DNA of 64,000 nucleotides. It comes from Sycon ciliatum (lineage: Eukaryota; Porifera; Calcarea; Leucosolenida; Sycettidae). The position numbers were made by a program, and so were the translations under genes. This document shows, in pieces, positions 9,801-22,879 of this stretch (positions are counted from its first letter, which is position 1; every line of letters begins with the position of its first letter). The stretch lies in contig NC_088650.1 of NCBI RefSeq assembly GCF_964019385.1, positions 21,585,502 to 21,649,501 of the forward strand. Reading direction: 5' to 3'. The notes below the pieces were generated by a model, which saw only the letters and a list, made by a program, of their open reading frames with translations, searched no databases and was not told the origin of the DNA.

Positions 9801-10952
9801 TGAAAAAGAACCTATCTAGAAGTTTGGGGCTTTATACCTGTGAATCTTCACTTTGCGACTAAACTATCCACAGCAGTGCCAAATTTTCTGGGTCACTGAA
9901 TGCGGGTGCCAGCGCCCTACAAGCAAACCAAAAATGAAACCAATGCGACCACTGAAATTACAGCTGGGTCATGTTATAGAGAGGTACGTTGAATTTGAAA
10001 GGTCAGCACAAATGCTCAAAATCCGACATTTTCTCACCTTTCTGCCCGTTCGCAGCTCAGAAAATGACAATGACCATCCTCATCTCGTTGTGTAGCTGGA
10101 CATAGAAAATAGCACCATGAAAAAGAGCCACATTTCTCTAAAGAACTCACCCAGGGCTGCTGAAAGCTGAAAAAGAACCTATCTAGAAGTTTGGGGCTTT
10201 TTACCCGTGAATCTTCACTTTGCGACTAAACGATTCACAGCGGTGCAAATTTTTCTAAGTCAATGAATGCGGGTGCCAGCGCCCTGAAAGCAAACCAAAA
10301 ATCAAATCAATGCGACCGCTGACATTACAACTGGGTCATGTTATAGAGAGGTACGTTGAAATTGAAAGGTAAGCACAAATGGTCAGAATCCGACATTTTC
10401 TCACCTTTCTGCCCGTTCGCAGCTTAGAAAATGACAATGACCATCCTCATCTCGTTGGTTAGCTGGACATAGACAAGAGCACCATGAAAAAGGGTCACAT
10501 TTCTCTAAAGAACTCGCCCAGGGCTGCTGAAAGCTGAAAAGGAACCTATCTAGAAGTTTGGGGCTTTTTACCCGTGAATCTTCACTTTGCGACTAAACTA
10601 TTCACAGCAGTGCCAAATTTTCTAGATCAATGAAGGCGGGTGCCAGCGCCCTACAAGCAAACCAAAAATGAAACCAATGCGACCACTGAAATTACAGCTG
10701 GGTCATGTTATAGAGAGGTACGTTGAAATTGAAAGGTCAGCACAAATGGTCAAAATCCGACATTTTCTCACCTTTCTGCCTGTTCGCAGCTCAGAAAATG
10801 ACAATGACCACCCTCATCTCGTTGTGTAGCTGGACATAGAAAATAGCACCATGAAAAAGAGCCACATTTCTCTAAAGAACTCACCCAGGGCTGCTGAAAG
10901 CTGAAAAAGAACCTATCTAGAAGTTTGGGGCTTTTTACGAGTGAATCTTCAC
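9801..10952 (+). repeat. 367-bp satellite, opposite-orientation block (about 3 monomers)
   Basis: Monomers begin near TGAAAAAGAACCTATCTAGA at 9801 and repeat at about 10168, 10533 and 10901. The sequence is the reverse complement of every later monomer. Each monomer carries an ORF of up to 80 codons starting MRLNY on this strand. These copies border unique DNA and are relatively diverged from each other, as usual at array edges. The block stops abruptly within a monomer at TTCAC (10952). Confidence 0.95.
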
Positions 10953-11091
10953 TACCTCTCTATAACATGAACCATACCTGTATGTCACACGTGCATATGA
11001 TATGTCACACGTGATTTATCGTGTGTAAGAAATATCGGCAATAAGAATCAAATGTCGTTTTCAAACACCCACGCTATAACCGATACCTACT
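10953..11091. mobile_element. Orientation-switch junction with a 118-bp transposon end fragment
   Basis: After the forward block, about 20 bp of inverted satellite (ACCTCTCTATAACATGAAC) leads into 10974-11091, which matches the right end of the TIR element at 58922-59040 with a single one-base length difference. The fragment ends in CGATACCTACT and is followed by satellite GTACCTCTC, the same target position as the longer copy. It contains two copies of TATGTCACACGTG. The left part of the element is missing here, so this is a 5'-truncated remnant at the satellite inversion. Confidence 0.85.
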
Positions 11092-14000
11092 GTACCTCTC
11101 TATAACATGACCCAGCTGTAATTTCAGTGGTCGCATTGGTTTCATTTTTGGTTTGCTTGTAGGGCGCTGACACCCGCATTCAGTGACCAAGAAAATTTGG
11201 CACTGCTGTGAATAGTTTAGTCGCAAAGTGAAGATTGACGGGTAAAAAGCCCCAAACTTCTAGATAGGCTCTTTTTCAGCTTTCAGCAGCCCTGGGTGAG
11301 TTCTTTAGAGAAATGTGACTCTTTTTCATGGTGCTATTTTCTATGATCAGCTACACAACGAGATGAGGATGGTCATTGTCATTTTCTGAGCTGCGAACGG
11401 GCAGAAAGGTGAGAAAATGTCGGATTTTGACCATTTGTGCTGACCTTTCAATTTCAACGTACCTCTCTATAACATGACCCAGCTGTTATTTCAGTGGTCG
11501 CATAAGTTTCATTTTTGGTTTGCTTGTAGGGTGCTGGCACCCGCATTGAGTGACCTAGAAAATTTGGCACTGCTGTGAATAGTTTAGTCGCAAAGTGAAG
11601 ATTCACGGGTAAAAAGCCCCAAACTTCTAGATAGGTTCTTTTTCAGCTTTCAGCAGCCCTGGGTAAGTTCTTAAGAGAAATATGGCTCTTTTTCATGGTG
11701 CTATTTTCTATGTCCAGCCACACAACGAGATAAGGATGGTCATTGTCATTTCCTGAGCTGAGAACGGGCAGGAAGGTGAGAAAATGTCGGATTTTGACCA
11801 TTTGTGCTGACCTTTCAATTTCAACGTACCTCTGTATAACATGACGCAGCTGTAATGTCAGCGGTCCCATTGGTTTCATTTTTGGTTTGCTTGTAGGGCG
11901 CTGGCACCCACAGTCAGTGACCCTAAATATTTGGCACTGCTGTGAATAGTTTAGTCGCAAGGTGAAGATTCACGGGTAAAAAGCCCCAAACTTCTAGATC
12001 GGTTCTTTTTCAGCTTTCAGCAGCCCTGGGTGAGTTCTTTAGAGAAATGTGGCTCTTTTTCATGGTGCTATTTTCTATGTCCAGCTACACAACGAGATGA
12101 GGATGGTCATTGTCATTTTCTGAGCTGCGAACGGGCAGAAAGGTGAGAAAATGTCGGATTTTTACCATTTGTGCTGATCTTTCAATTTCAACGTACCTCT
12201 CTATAACATGACGCAGCTGTAATGTCAGCGGTCGCATTGGTTTGATTTTTGCTTTGTTTGTAGGGCGCTGGCACCCACAATCAGTGACTCTAAAAATTTG
12301 GCACTGCTGTGAATAGTTTAGTCGCAAAGTGAAGATTCAAGGGTAAAAAGCCCCAAACTTCTAGATAGGTTCTTTTTCAGCTTTCAGCAGCCCTGGATGA
12401 GTTCTTTAAAGAAATGTGACTCTTTTTCATGGTGCTATTTTCTATGATCAGCTACACAACGAGATGAGGATGGTCATTGTCATTTTCTGAGCTGCGAACG
12501 GGCAGAAAGGTGAGAAAATGTCGGATTTTGACCATTTGTGCTGACCTTTCAATTTCAACGCACCTCTCTATAACATGACCCAGCTGTAATTTCAGTGGTC
12601 GCATAAGTTTCATTTTTGGTTTGCTTGTAGGGTGCTGGCACCCGCATTGAGTGACCTAGAACATTTGGCACTGCTGTGAATAGTTTAGTCGCAAAGTGAA
12701 GATTCACGGGTAAAAAGCCCCAAACTTCTAGATAGGTTCTTTTTTAGCTTTCAGCAGCCCTGGGTGAGTTCTTAAGAGAAATATGGCTCTTTTTCATGGT
12801 GCTATTTTCTATGTCCAGCCACACAACGAGATAAGGATGGTCATTGTCATTTCCTGAGCTGAGAACGGGCAGGAAGGTGAGAAAATGTCGGATTTTGACC
12901 ATTTGTGCTGACCTTTCAATTTCACCGTACTTCTCTATAACATGACCCAGCTGTAATTGCAGTTGTCGCATTGGTTTCATTTTTGGTTTGCTTGTAGGGC
13001 GCTGGCACCCGCATTCAGTGACCCAAAAATTTGGCACTACTGTGAATAGTTTAGTCGCAAAGTGAAGATTCACGGGTAAAAAGCCCCAAACTTCTAGATA
13101 GGTTCTTTTTCAGCTTTCAGCAGCCCTGGGCGAGTTCTTTAGAGAAATGTGGCTCTTTTTCATGGTGCTATTTTCTATGTCCAGCTGCACAACGAGATGA
13201 GGATGGTCATTGTCATTTTCTGAGCTGCGAACGGGCAGAAAGATGAGAAAATGTCGGATTTTGACCATTTGTGCTGACCTTTCAATTTCAACGTACCTCT
13301 CTATAACATGACGCAGGTGTAATGTCAGCGGTCGCATTGGTTTCATTTTTGGTTTGCTTGTAGGGCGCTGGCACCCACAGTCAGTGACCCTAAAAATTTG
13401 GCACTGCTGTGAATAGTTTAGTCGCAAAGTGAAGATTCACGGGTAAAAGCCCCAAACTTCTAGATAGGTTCTTTTTCAGCTTTCAGCAGCCCTGGGTGAG
13501 TTCTTTAGAGAAATGTGGCTCTTTTTCATGGTGCTATTTTCTATGTCCAGCTACACAACGAGATGAGGATGGTCATTGTCATTTTCTGAGCTGCGAACGG
13601 GCAGAAAGGTGAGAAAATGTCGGATTTTGACCATTTGTGCTGACCTTTCAATTTCAACGTACCTCTCTATAACATGACCCAGCTGTAATTTCAGTGGTCG
13701 CATTGGTTTCATTTTTGGTTTGCTTTTAGGGCGCTGGCACCCGCATTCAGTGACCCAAAAATTTGGCACTGCTGTGAATAATTTAGTCGCAAAGTGAAGA
13801 TTCACGGGTAAAAAGCCCCAAACTTCTAGATAGGTGTTTTTTCAGCTTTCAGCAGCCCTGGGCGAGTTCTTTAGAGAAATGTGACTCTTTTTCATGGTGC
13901 TCTTGTCTATGTCCAGCTAACCAACGAGATAAGGATGGTCATTGTCATTTCCTAAGCTGCGAACGGGCAGAAAGGTGAGAAAATGTCGGATTTTGACCAT

Positions 14001-15763
14001 TTGTGCTGACCTTTCAATTTCAACGTACCTCTCTATAACATGACCCAGCTGTAATTTCAGTGGTCGCATTGGTTTCATTTTTGGTTTGCTTGTAGTGTGC
14101 TGGCACCTGCATTGAGTGACTCAGAAAATTTGGCACTGCTGTGAATAGTTTAGTCGCAAAGTGAAGATTCACGGGTAAAAAGCCCCAAACTTCTAGATAG
14201 GTTCTTTATCAGCTTTCAGCAGCCCTGGGTGAGTTCTTTAGAGAAATGTGGCTCTTTTTCATGGTGCTATTTTCTAAGTCCAGCTACACAACGAGATGAG
14301 GATGGTCATTGTCATTTTCTGAGCTGCGAACGGGCATAAAGGTGAGAAAATGTCGGATTTTGACCATTTGTGCTGACCTTTCAATTTCAACGTACCTCTC
14401 TATAACATGACGCAGCTGTAATTTCAGTGGTCGCATTGGTTACATTTTTGGTTTGCTTGTAGGGCGCTGGCACCCGCATTCAGTGACCCAAACATTTGGC
14501 ACTGCTGTGAATAGTTTAGTCGCAAAGTGAAGATTCACGGGTAAAAAGCCCCAAACTTCTAGATAGGTGTTTTTTCAGCTTTCAGCAGCCCTGGGCGAGT
14601 TCTTTAGAGAAATGTGACTCTTTTTCATGGTGCTCTTGTCTATGTCCAGCTAACCAACGAGATAAGGATGGTCATTGTCATTTCCTAAGCTGCGAACGGG
14701 CAGAAAGGTGAGAAAATGTCGGATTTTGACCATTTGTGCTGACCTTTCAATTTCAACGTACCTCTCTATAACATGACCCAGCTGTAATTTCAGTGGTCGC
14801 ATTGGTTTCATTTTTAGTTTGCTTGTAGTGTGCTGGCACTCGCATTCAGTGACCCAGAAAATTTGGCACTGGTATGAATAGTTTAGTCGCAAAGTGAAGA
14901 TTCACGGGTAAAAAGCCCCAAACTTCTAGATAGGTTCTTTATCAGCTTTCAGCAGCCCTGGGTGAGTTCTTTAGAGGAATGTGGCTCTTTTTCATGGTGC
15001 TATTTTCTATGTCCAGCTACACAACGAGATGAGGATGGTCATTGTCATTTCCTGATCTGCGAACAGGCAGGAAGGTGGGAAAATTTCGGATTTTGACCAT
15101 TTGTGCTGACCTTTCAATTTCAACGTACCTCTCTATAACATGACCCAGCTATAATTTCAGTGGTCGCATTGGTTTCATTTTTGGTTTGCTTGTAGGGCGC
15201 TGGCACCCGCATTGAGTGACCCAGAAAAGTTGGCACTGCTGGGAATAGTTTAGTCGCAAAGTGAAGATTCACGGGTAAAAAGCCCCAAACTTCTAGATAG
15301 GTTCTTTTTCAGCTTTCTGCAGCCCTGGGGGAGTTCTTTAGAGAAATGTGGCTCTTTTTCATGGTGCTATTTTCTATGTCCAGCTACACAACGAGATGAG
15401 GATGGTCATTGTCATTTTCTGAGCTGCGAACGGGCATAAAGGTGAGAAAATGTCGGATTTTGACCATTTGTGCTGACCTTTCAATTTCAACGTACCTCTC
15501 TATAACATGACCCAGCTGTAATTTCAGTGGTCGCATCGGTTTCATTTTTGGTTTGCTTGTAGGGCGCTGGCATCCACATTCAGTGAACCACAAAATTTGG
15601 CACTGCTGTGAATAGTTTAGTCGCAAAGTGAAGATTCACGGGTAAAAAGCCCCAAACTTCTAGATAGGTTCTTTTTCAGCTTTCAGCAGCCCTGGGCGGG
15701 TTCTTTAGAGAAATGTGGCTTTTTCATGGTGCTATTTTCTATGTCCAGCTACACAACAAGATG
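11092..15763 (-). repeat. 367-bp satellite, main orientation (about 12.7 monomers)
   Basis: Tandem head-to-tail monomers with the ORF strand on minus. Landmarks recur every 366-368 bp: ACCTCTCTATAACATGACC, TTGGTTTGCTTGTAGGGC and AAGCCCCAAACTTCTAGAT. Monomers here are more diverged than in the central block. The satellite has no CENP-B box: neither of its two CGGG words has the required A and TTCG spacing. Confidence 0.95.
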
Positions 15764-17181
15764 CTCAGGTAGAATAAGGACACTTTTCTGGTGCCGCTGT
15801 ACTTCAAGATCAGCGCTGCAACTCGCCATGGTGATAATGTGGCTGACGTCATGTTACCAAGGAAAACATGGCGTTTGGCCGTGTTCGCCGCACTCGAGCG
15901 CTCACCTTTTTTTCACAATCTTGTTTTGAAAAATACTTCAAGTCTTTTGCAGCACTTTTGGAGGCCAGTCACATCGCGATCTGTACGAGTATCTTTATCA
16001 TGGCCATTGTCTTGTGTCGTTTTGAGCTCGAAAAGCTTTCTCTGATGAAGGATTCAAATTATATCATGACGTTCTCTTTTATCGTGGGCATGAAGCTCCC
16101 CACTCGCAGCGGAGATGACATCGGACGGAATAAATGTGTCGAGTCCCGAGCAGGAGTTCTGCTGGCAAAAGTGATTAGCTCCTCGCGACCTGGGGCATGT
16201 GAGGACTACAGTTCTAGTTGGGCAATACCCCACCCCACGGACACATCTAGCTGGAAGCGCAGAGTCGATTGAGAAAAATGACCAAGATCATAAAGAAGGC
16301 TTGTTTGCTTCCACAAAATGTTTTAGTAGCCGAGTCCACGCACTGAAAACTGCACTTGCATTGTTCCTGTCCAGTCGACTAGTCATACAGACTGTCAGTA
16401 CATCAGTGCAGTACAGAGTGCACTTGCAAGTCACAACGACACGAGCACAGTCGCGTGTACAGTAGATCTACAGACTCAGTTCACAGTTGTGACCAGCGAT
16501 CGCGCGTGGGAGTCAAGTACCCTACTCAAGTGCGCATGCTCGGCTCGCTGCATGCACTGTCTGTAGATCTACAGCAGATTGCTGGTGTGATGCACTACAT
16601 GTACAGCGCAGTCATTTATGTGTAAGAGACAATGTCGGCTATTTTGAAATGGCAATGACAGCTTCATCCATAAACGCGGAGCGTGGGGAATGTCTTTGGC
16701 GAATGAGAGCTGTTGCATTGGCTAGCTGTACATCCCAGCAAGCAGGAATGTGCTGGATATCGATACTAAACACCCGTTCATCGCGGTGGTGAGTCTGAAC
16801 AGACCCCGAGGTACGACAGCTTCGTATACTAAATGTGTACAGTGCGTATGGTGGAACCAGTCGATACTGGTTTCCAGCGAAATGTTGTTATCTATGTACA
16901 ATATCCACCAATATCCTTTATCTAGGGCCCAAATGCTATCCAGTTCACCAGGATTTGTGGCCTTACTATTTTTCGTTTTCTCCGCGTTTTGGGTTGAAAT
17001 CTGAACATAAAAAGTAGCACTGATGACGTCATTCAGCTCATAATTTAAATTTGATATTGGAAATCGATGACAACTAACCCAATGTATCACCACAGAAAAT
17101 TTGGTTGAAAAATATTCATGTATGCCAAAGTTATTACCAATACAAGTTTTGTACACACATGATCACCTTATTATACCTGAG
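15764..17181. mobile_element. TIR element in satellite, 1418 bp, TG target duplication
   Basis: The left end CTCAGGTAGAATAAGGA and the inverted right end CTCAGGTATAATAAGGT match at 15 of 17 bases. The satellite target AGATGAGG is split so that TG occurs on both sides (15762-15763, 17182-17183), giving a 2-bp duplication. The interior shows no recognised transposase; the longest frames (15868-16272 plus, 16722-17156 minus) have no known motifs. Two TGACGTCA (CRE-type) palindromes lie 80 bp from the left end (15844-15851) and 150 bp from the right end (17024-17031). It is non-autonomous and of unassigned superfamily. Confidence 0.75.
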
Positions 17182-19992
17182 TGAGGATGGTCATTGTCAT
17201 TTTCTGAGCTGCGAACGGGCAGAAAGGTGAGAAAATGTCGGATTTTGACCATTTGTGCTGACCTTTCAATTTCGACGTACCTCTCTATAACGTGACCCAG
17301 CTGTAATTTCAGTGGTCGCATTGGTTTGATTTTTGGTTTGCTTGTAGGGCGCTGGCACCCGCATTGAGTGACCCAGAAAATTTGGCACTGCTGTGAATAG
17401 TTTAGTCGCAAAGTGAAGATTCACGGGTAAAAAGCCCCAAACTTCTAGATAGGTTCTTTTTCAGCTTTCAGCAGCCCTGGGTGAGAAAATGTCGGATTTT
17501 GACCATTTGTGCTGACCTTTCAATTTCAACGTACCTCTCTATAACGTGACCCAGCTGTAATTTTAGTGGTCATTTTAGTGGTCATTGTCATTTTCTGAGC
17601 TGCGAACGGGCATAAAGGTGAGAAAATGTCGGATTTTGACCATTTGTGCTGACCTTTCAATATCAACGTACCTCTCTATAACATGACTCAGCTGTAATTC
17701 CAGTGGTTGCATTGATTTCATTTTTGGTTTGCTTGTAGGGCGCTGGCACCCGCATTCAGTGACCCAGAAAATTTGGCACTGCTGTGAATAGTTTAGTCGC
17801 AAAGTGAAGATTCACGGGTAAAAAGCCCCAAACTTCTAGATAGGTTCTTTTTCAGCTTTCAGCAGCCCTGGGTGAGTTCTTTAGAGAAATGTGGCTTTTT
17901 TCCATGGTGCTATTTTCTATGTCCAGCTACACAACGAGATGAGGATGGTCATTGTCATTTTCTGAGCTGCGAACGGGCATAAAGGTGAGAAAATGTCGGA
18001 TTTTGACCATTTGTGCTGAACTTTCAATTTCAACGTACCTCTCTATAACATGACCCAGCTGTAATTTCAGTGGTCGCATTGGTTTCATTTTTGGTTTGCT
18101 TGTAGGGCGCTGGCACCCACATTCAGTGAACCAGAAAATTTGGCACTGCTGTGAATAGTTTAGTCGCAAAGTGAAGATTCACGGGTAAAAAGCCCCAAAC
18201 TTCTAGATAGGTTCTTTTTCAGCTTTCAGCAGCCCTGGGCGAGTTCTTTAGAGAAATGTGGGTCTTTTTCATGTTTCTCTTGTCTATGTCCAGATACACA
18301 ACGAGATGAGGATGGTCATTGTCATTTTCTGAGCTGCGAACGGGCAGAAAGGTGAGAAAATGTCGGATTTTGACCATTTGTGCTGACCTTTCAATTTCAA
18401 CATACCTCTCTATAACATGACCCAGCTGTAATTTCAGTGGTCGCATTGATTTCATTTTTGGTTTGCTTGTAGGGCGCTGGCACCCTCATTCAGTGACCCA
18501 GAAAATTTGGCACTGCTGTGAATAGTTTAGTCGCAAAGTGAAGATTCACGGGTAAAAAGCCCCAAACTTCTAGATAGGTTCTTTTTTAGCTTTCAGCAGC
18601 CCTGGGTGAGTTCTTTAGAGAAATGTGGCTTTTTTTCATGGTGTTATTTTCTATGTCCAGCTGCACAACGAGATGAGGATGGTCATTGTCATTTTCTGAG
18701 CTGCGAACGGGCAGAAAGGTGAGAAAATGTCGGATTTTGACCATTTGTGCTGACCTTTCAATTTCAACGTACCTCTCTATAACATGAACCAGCTGTAATT
18801 TCAGTGGTAGCATTGATTTCATTTTTGGTTTGCTTGTAGGGCGCTGGCACCCGCATTCAGTGACCCAGAAAATTTGGCACTGCTGTGAATAGTTTAGTCG
18901 CAAAGTGAAGATTCACGGGTAAAAAGCCCCAAACTTCTAGATAGGTTCTTTTTCAGCTTTCAGCAGCCCTGGGTGAGTTCTTTAGGGAAATGTGGCTCTT
19001 TTTCATGGTGCTATTTTCTATGTCCAGCTACACAACGAGATGAGGATGGTCATTGTCATTTTCTGAGCTGCGAACGGGCAGAAAGGTGAGAAAGTGTCGG
19101 ATTTTGACCATTTGTGCTGACCTTTCAATTTCAACGTACCTCTCTATAACATGACCCAGCTGTAATTTCAGTGGTCGCATTGATTTCATTTTTGGTTGGC
19201 TTGTAGGGCGCTGCCACCCGCATTCAGTGACCCAGAAAATTTGGCAGTGCTGTGAATAGTTTAGTCGCAAAGTGAAGATTCACGGGTAAAAAGCCCCAAA
19301 CTTCTAGATAGGTTCTTTTTCAGCTTTCAGCAGCCCTGGGTGAGTTCTTTAGAGAAATGTGGCTTTTTTCCATGGTGCTATTTTCTATGTCCAGCTACAC
19401 AACGAGATGAGGATGGTCATTGTCATTTTCTGAGCTGCGAACGGGCAGAAAGGTGAGAAAATGTCGGATTTTGACCATTTGTGCTGACCTTTCAATTTCA
19501 ACGTACCTCTCTATAACATGACCCAGCTGTAATTTCAGTGGTCGCATTGATTTCATTTTTGGTTGGCTTGTAGGGCGCTGCTACCCGCATTCAGTGACCC
19601 AGAAAATTTGGCACTGCTGTGAATAGTTTAGTCGCAAAGTGAAGATTCACGGGTAAAAAGCCCCAAACTTCTAGATAGGTTCTTTTTCAGCTTTCAGCAG
19701 CCCTGGGTGAGTTCTTTAGGGAAATGTGGCTTTTTTTCATGGTGCTATTTTCTATTTCCAGCTACACAACGAGATGAGGATGGTCATTGTCATTTTCTGA
19801 GCTGCGAACGGGCATAAAGGTGAGAAAATGTCGGATTTTGACCATTTGTGCTGACCTTTCAATTTCAACGTACCTCTCTATAACATGACTCAGCTGTAAT
19901 TCCAGTGGTTGCATTGATTTCATTTTTGGTTTGCTTGTAGGGCGCTGGCACCCGCATTCAGTGACCCAGAAAATTTGGCACTGCTGTGAATA
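17182..19992 (-). repeat. 367-bp satellite (about 7.7 monomers) with one rearranged copy
   Basis: This is the same satellite and orientation as the preceding block. At 17470-17590 the period is broken. A monomer jumps from CCCTGGGTGAG directly to AAAATGTCGG, missing about 200 bp, and soon after another jump joins TTTTAGTGGTCA to TTGTCATTTTC. Both junctions share short identical words (GTGAG and GGTC), as expected for microhomology-mediated or replication-slippage deletion. Confidence 0.95.
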
Positions 19993-21022
19993 CTTCCTCC
20001 GCGTCATCGAAATTGTCGCAGTTTGACTAGTGACTTGTCACTTGTTACTGACAACTCCATAAGCTAAGCCATTCAAAACATATAACACAGAATGATAGTC
20101 TGAAGCCTAGAGTAACGTTCCAGGACAGTTGGACTGAGAGTTTGCATGCAGAGATGAAGTCCTCGTCGTCGCTGATGTCAATGGACGCAAAAATATCGTT
20201 CCGAAATATTTCAAGGAAGGTTGAAAGTTGGTCGCGCCTCATCTCAAACGCTTTTACTTTCTCCACAGGACAAGAGCTGCTATGCTTGTCGTCTGCTAGC
20301 TCTGGATGATTTCTACTTCACCACCAACGAAGCCTAGCAAGAATACATGATCGTTGCGAGGTCGGTTGATTACCGTCGGCGGAATCACCTCGATCTTGAA
20401 ATGAACTTTTTTAGCCGTGGCATGCCCATTTATTTTAGCTGTGTGGTCACAGCTAATGCAGGTAAGTGTACTATCACGTCCAGCGCGCCCTCTTTTTCAG
20501 CATCACTGCCCGGCCCTGATTCACTGGTATACCATGGTACGGCACCTGCGCGTGCATCACTAGCACTACATGTAGAGTCTACACGGCTCTTGCAGGTACA
20601 ATCATGTACTGAGTGTCTCGGCCAGAGCGACAAATTTTATCGCTGTTGCAGGCATTTAGTTTGCTGACCCGTCGATGTTTCTCCAAGCGCTGCCACTTGT
20701 TCCACGAAGTCATTCGCACCCCAGCTAAGGTAAAACAGTGATGAGGCTTGAGTGAATGGCCATAAGCACGAGAAATGTGCAGGCTGCAACGCCTGACTGA
20801 TCTCAGCGAGTCGAAATTACCATCGCAGCGACATCAGCGAAGAAATTGCGTCTAGTTCAAAAATTCCAGCTTCCAATAACAGAAAATAGAACTTTGCCGT
20901 CACCCTATACTGATGACCATCGCCTATGTCCGATTACTTACCTGTGGTACGAGTGCTGGTGAGTAAATACCCCGTTTTATATCAAAAGTCAAACTGCGAC
21001 AATTTCGATGACGCGGAGGAAG
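19993..21022. mobile_element. Tc1/mariner-like non-autonomous element, 1030 bp, perfect 36-bp TIRs
   Basis: Left TIR 19993-20028 starts CTTCCTCCGCGTCATCGAAA and right TIR 20987-21022 is its exact inverse over 36 bp. The satellite word GAATAGTTTAG is split with TA on both sides (19991-19992, 21023-21024), so the target duplication is TA, the hallmark of the IS630/Tc1/mariner group. The TIR sequence itself is not one I recognise for a named family. The interior has coding-like fragments but no DDE/D motif, so it is non-autonomous or carries captured sequence. Confidence 0.75.
20045..20290 (-). other. Coding-like fragment inside the TA-flanked element
   Basis: A minus-strand frame opens after a TGA near 20320 and reads through HPELADDKHSSSCPVEKVKAF, EMRRDQLSTFLEIFRND and IFASIDISDDEDFISACKL before a stop at 20045. 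The amphipathic, acidic composition looks like real protein. No family was recognised. It may be an eroded transposase piece or a captured host exon. A second minus-strand frame near 20580-20760 (MTSWNKWQRLEKHRRVSKL) and a plus-strand AG|GTAAGT donor at about 20459-20466 add to the impression of exonic content. Confidence 0.3.
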
Positions 21023-22879
21023 TAGTTTAGTCGCAAAGTGAAGATTCACGGGTAAAAAGCCCCAAACTTCTAGATAGGTTCTTTTTCAGCTTTCAGCAGC
21101 CCTGGGTGAGTTCTTGAGAGAAATGTGGCTCTTTTTCATGGTGCTATTTTCTATGTCCAGCTACACAACGAGATGAGGATGGTCATTGTCATTTTCTGAG
21201 CTGCAAACGGGCAGAAAGGTGAGAAAGTGTCGGATTTTGACCATTTGTGCTGACCTTTCAATTTCAACGTACCTCTCTATAACATGACCCAGCTGTAATT
21301 TCAGTGGTCGCATTGATTTCATTTTTGGTTTGCTTGTAGGGCGCTGGCACCCTCATTCAGTGACCCAGAAAATTTGGCAGTGCTGTGAATAGTTTAGTCG
21401 CAAAGTGAAGATTCACGGGTAAAAAGCCCCAAACTTCTAGATAGGTTCTTTTTCAGCTTTCAGCAGCCCTGGGTGAGTTCTTTAGAGAAATGTGGCTTTT
21501 TTTCATGGAAGTATTTTCTATGTCCAGCTGCACAACGAGATAAGGATGGTCATTGTCATTTTCTGAGCTGCGAACGGGCATAAAGGTGAGAAAATGTCGG
21601 ATTTTGACCATTTGTGCTGACCTTTCAATTTCAACGTACCTCTCTATAACATGACCCAGCTGTAATTTCAGTGGTCGCATTGATTTCATTTTTGGTTTGC
21701 TTTAGGGCGCTGGCACCCGCATTCAGTGACCCAGAAAATTTGGCGCTGCTGTGAATAGTTTAGTCGCAAAGTGAAGATTCACGGGTAAAAAGCCCCAAAC
21801 TTCTAGATAGGTTCTTTTTCAGCTTTCAGCAGCCCTGGGTGAGTTCTTTAGAGAAATGTGACTCTTTTTAATGGTGCTGTTTTCTATGTCCAGGTAACCA
21901 ACGAGAGGAGGATGTTCATTGTCATTTTCTAAGCTGCGAACGGGCAGAAAGGTGAGAAAATGTCGGATTTTGACCATTTGTGCTGACCTTTCAATTTCAA
22001 CGTACCTCTCTATAACATGACCCAGCTGTAATGTCACCGGTCGCATTGGTTTCATTTTTGGTTTCCTTGTAGGGCGCTGGCACCCACAATCAGTCACCTT
22101 AAAAATTTGGCACTGCGGTGAATATTTTAGTCGCAAAGTAAAGATTCACGGGTAAAAAGCCCCAAACTTCTAGATAGGTTCTTTTTCAGCTTTCAGCAGC
22201 CCTGGGTGAGTTCTTTAGAGAAATGTGGGTCTTTTTCATGGTGCAATTTTCTATGTCCAGCTACACAATGAGATGAGGATGGTCATTGTTATTTTCTGAG
22301 CTGCGAACGGGCAGAAAGGTGAGAAAATGTCGGATTTTGACCATTTGTGCTGACTTTTCAATTTCAACATACCTCTCTATAACATGCATGACCCAGCTGT
22401 AATTTCAGTGGTCGTATTGGTTTCATTTTTGGTTTGCTTGTAGGGCGCTGGCACCCGCATTTAGTGACCCAGAAAATTTGGCACGGCTGTGAATAATTTA
22501 GTCGCAAAGTGAAGATTCACGGGTAAAAAGCCCCAAACTTCTAGATAGGTTCTTTTTCAGCTTTCAGCAGCCCTGGGTGAGTTCTTTAGAGAAATGTGGC
22601 TCTTTTTCATGGTGCTATTTTTTATGTCCAGCCACACAACGAGATGAGGATGGTCATTGTCATTTTCTGAGCTGCGAACGGGCAGAAAGGTGAGAAAATG
22701 TCGGATTTTGACCATTTGTGCTGACCTTTCAATTTCAACGTACCTCTCTATAACATGACCCAGCTGTAATTTCAGTGGTCGCATTGATTTCATTTTTGGT
22801 TTGCTTGTAGGGCGCTGGCACCCGCATTCAGTGACCCAGAAAATTTGGCACTGCTGTGAATAGTTTAGTCGCAAAGTGA

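Noticed and set aside
11643-15626. Calling each satellite ORF as a gene of a tandem family.
   Set aside because: ORF is broken in several monomer types, the 367-bp period shifts frame, and the predicted protein matches no family I know. Better described once as satellite.
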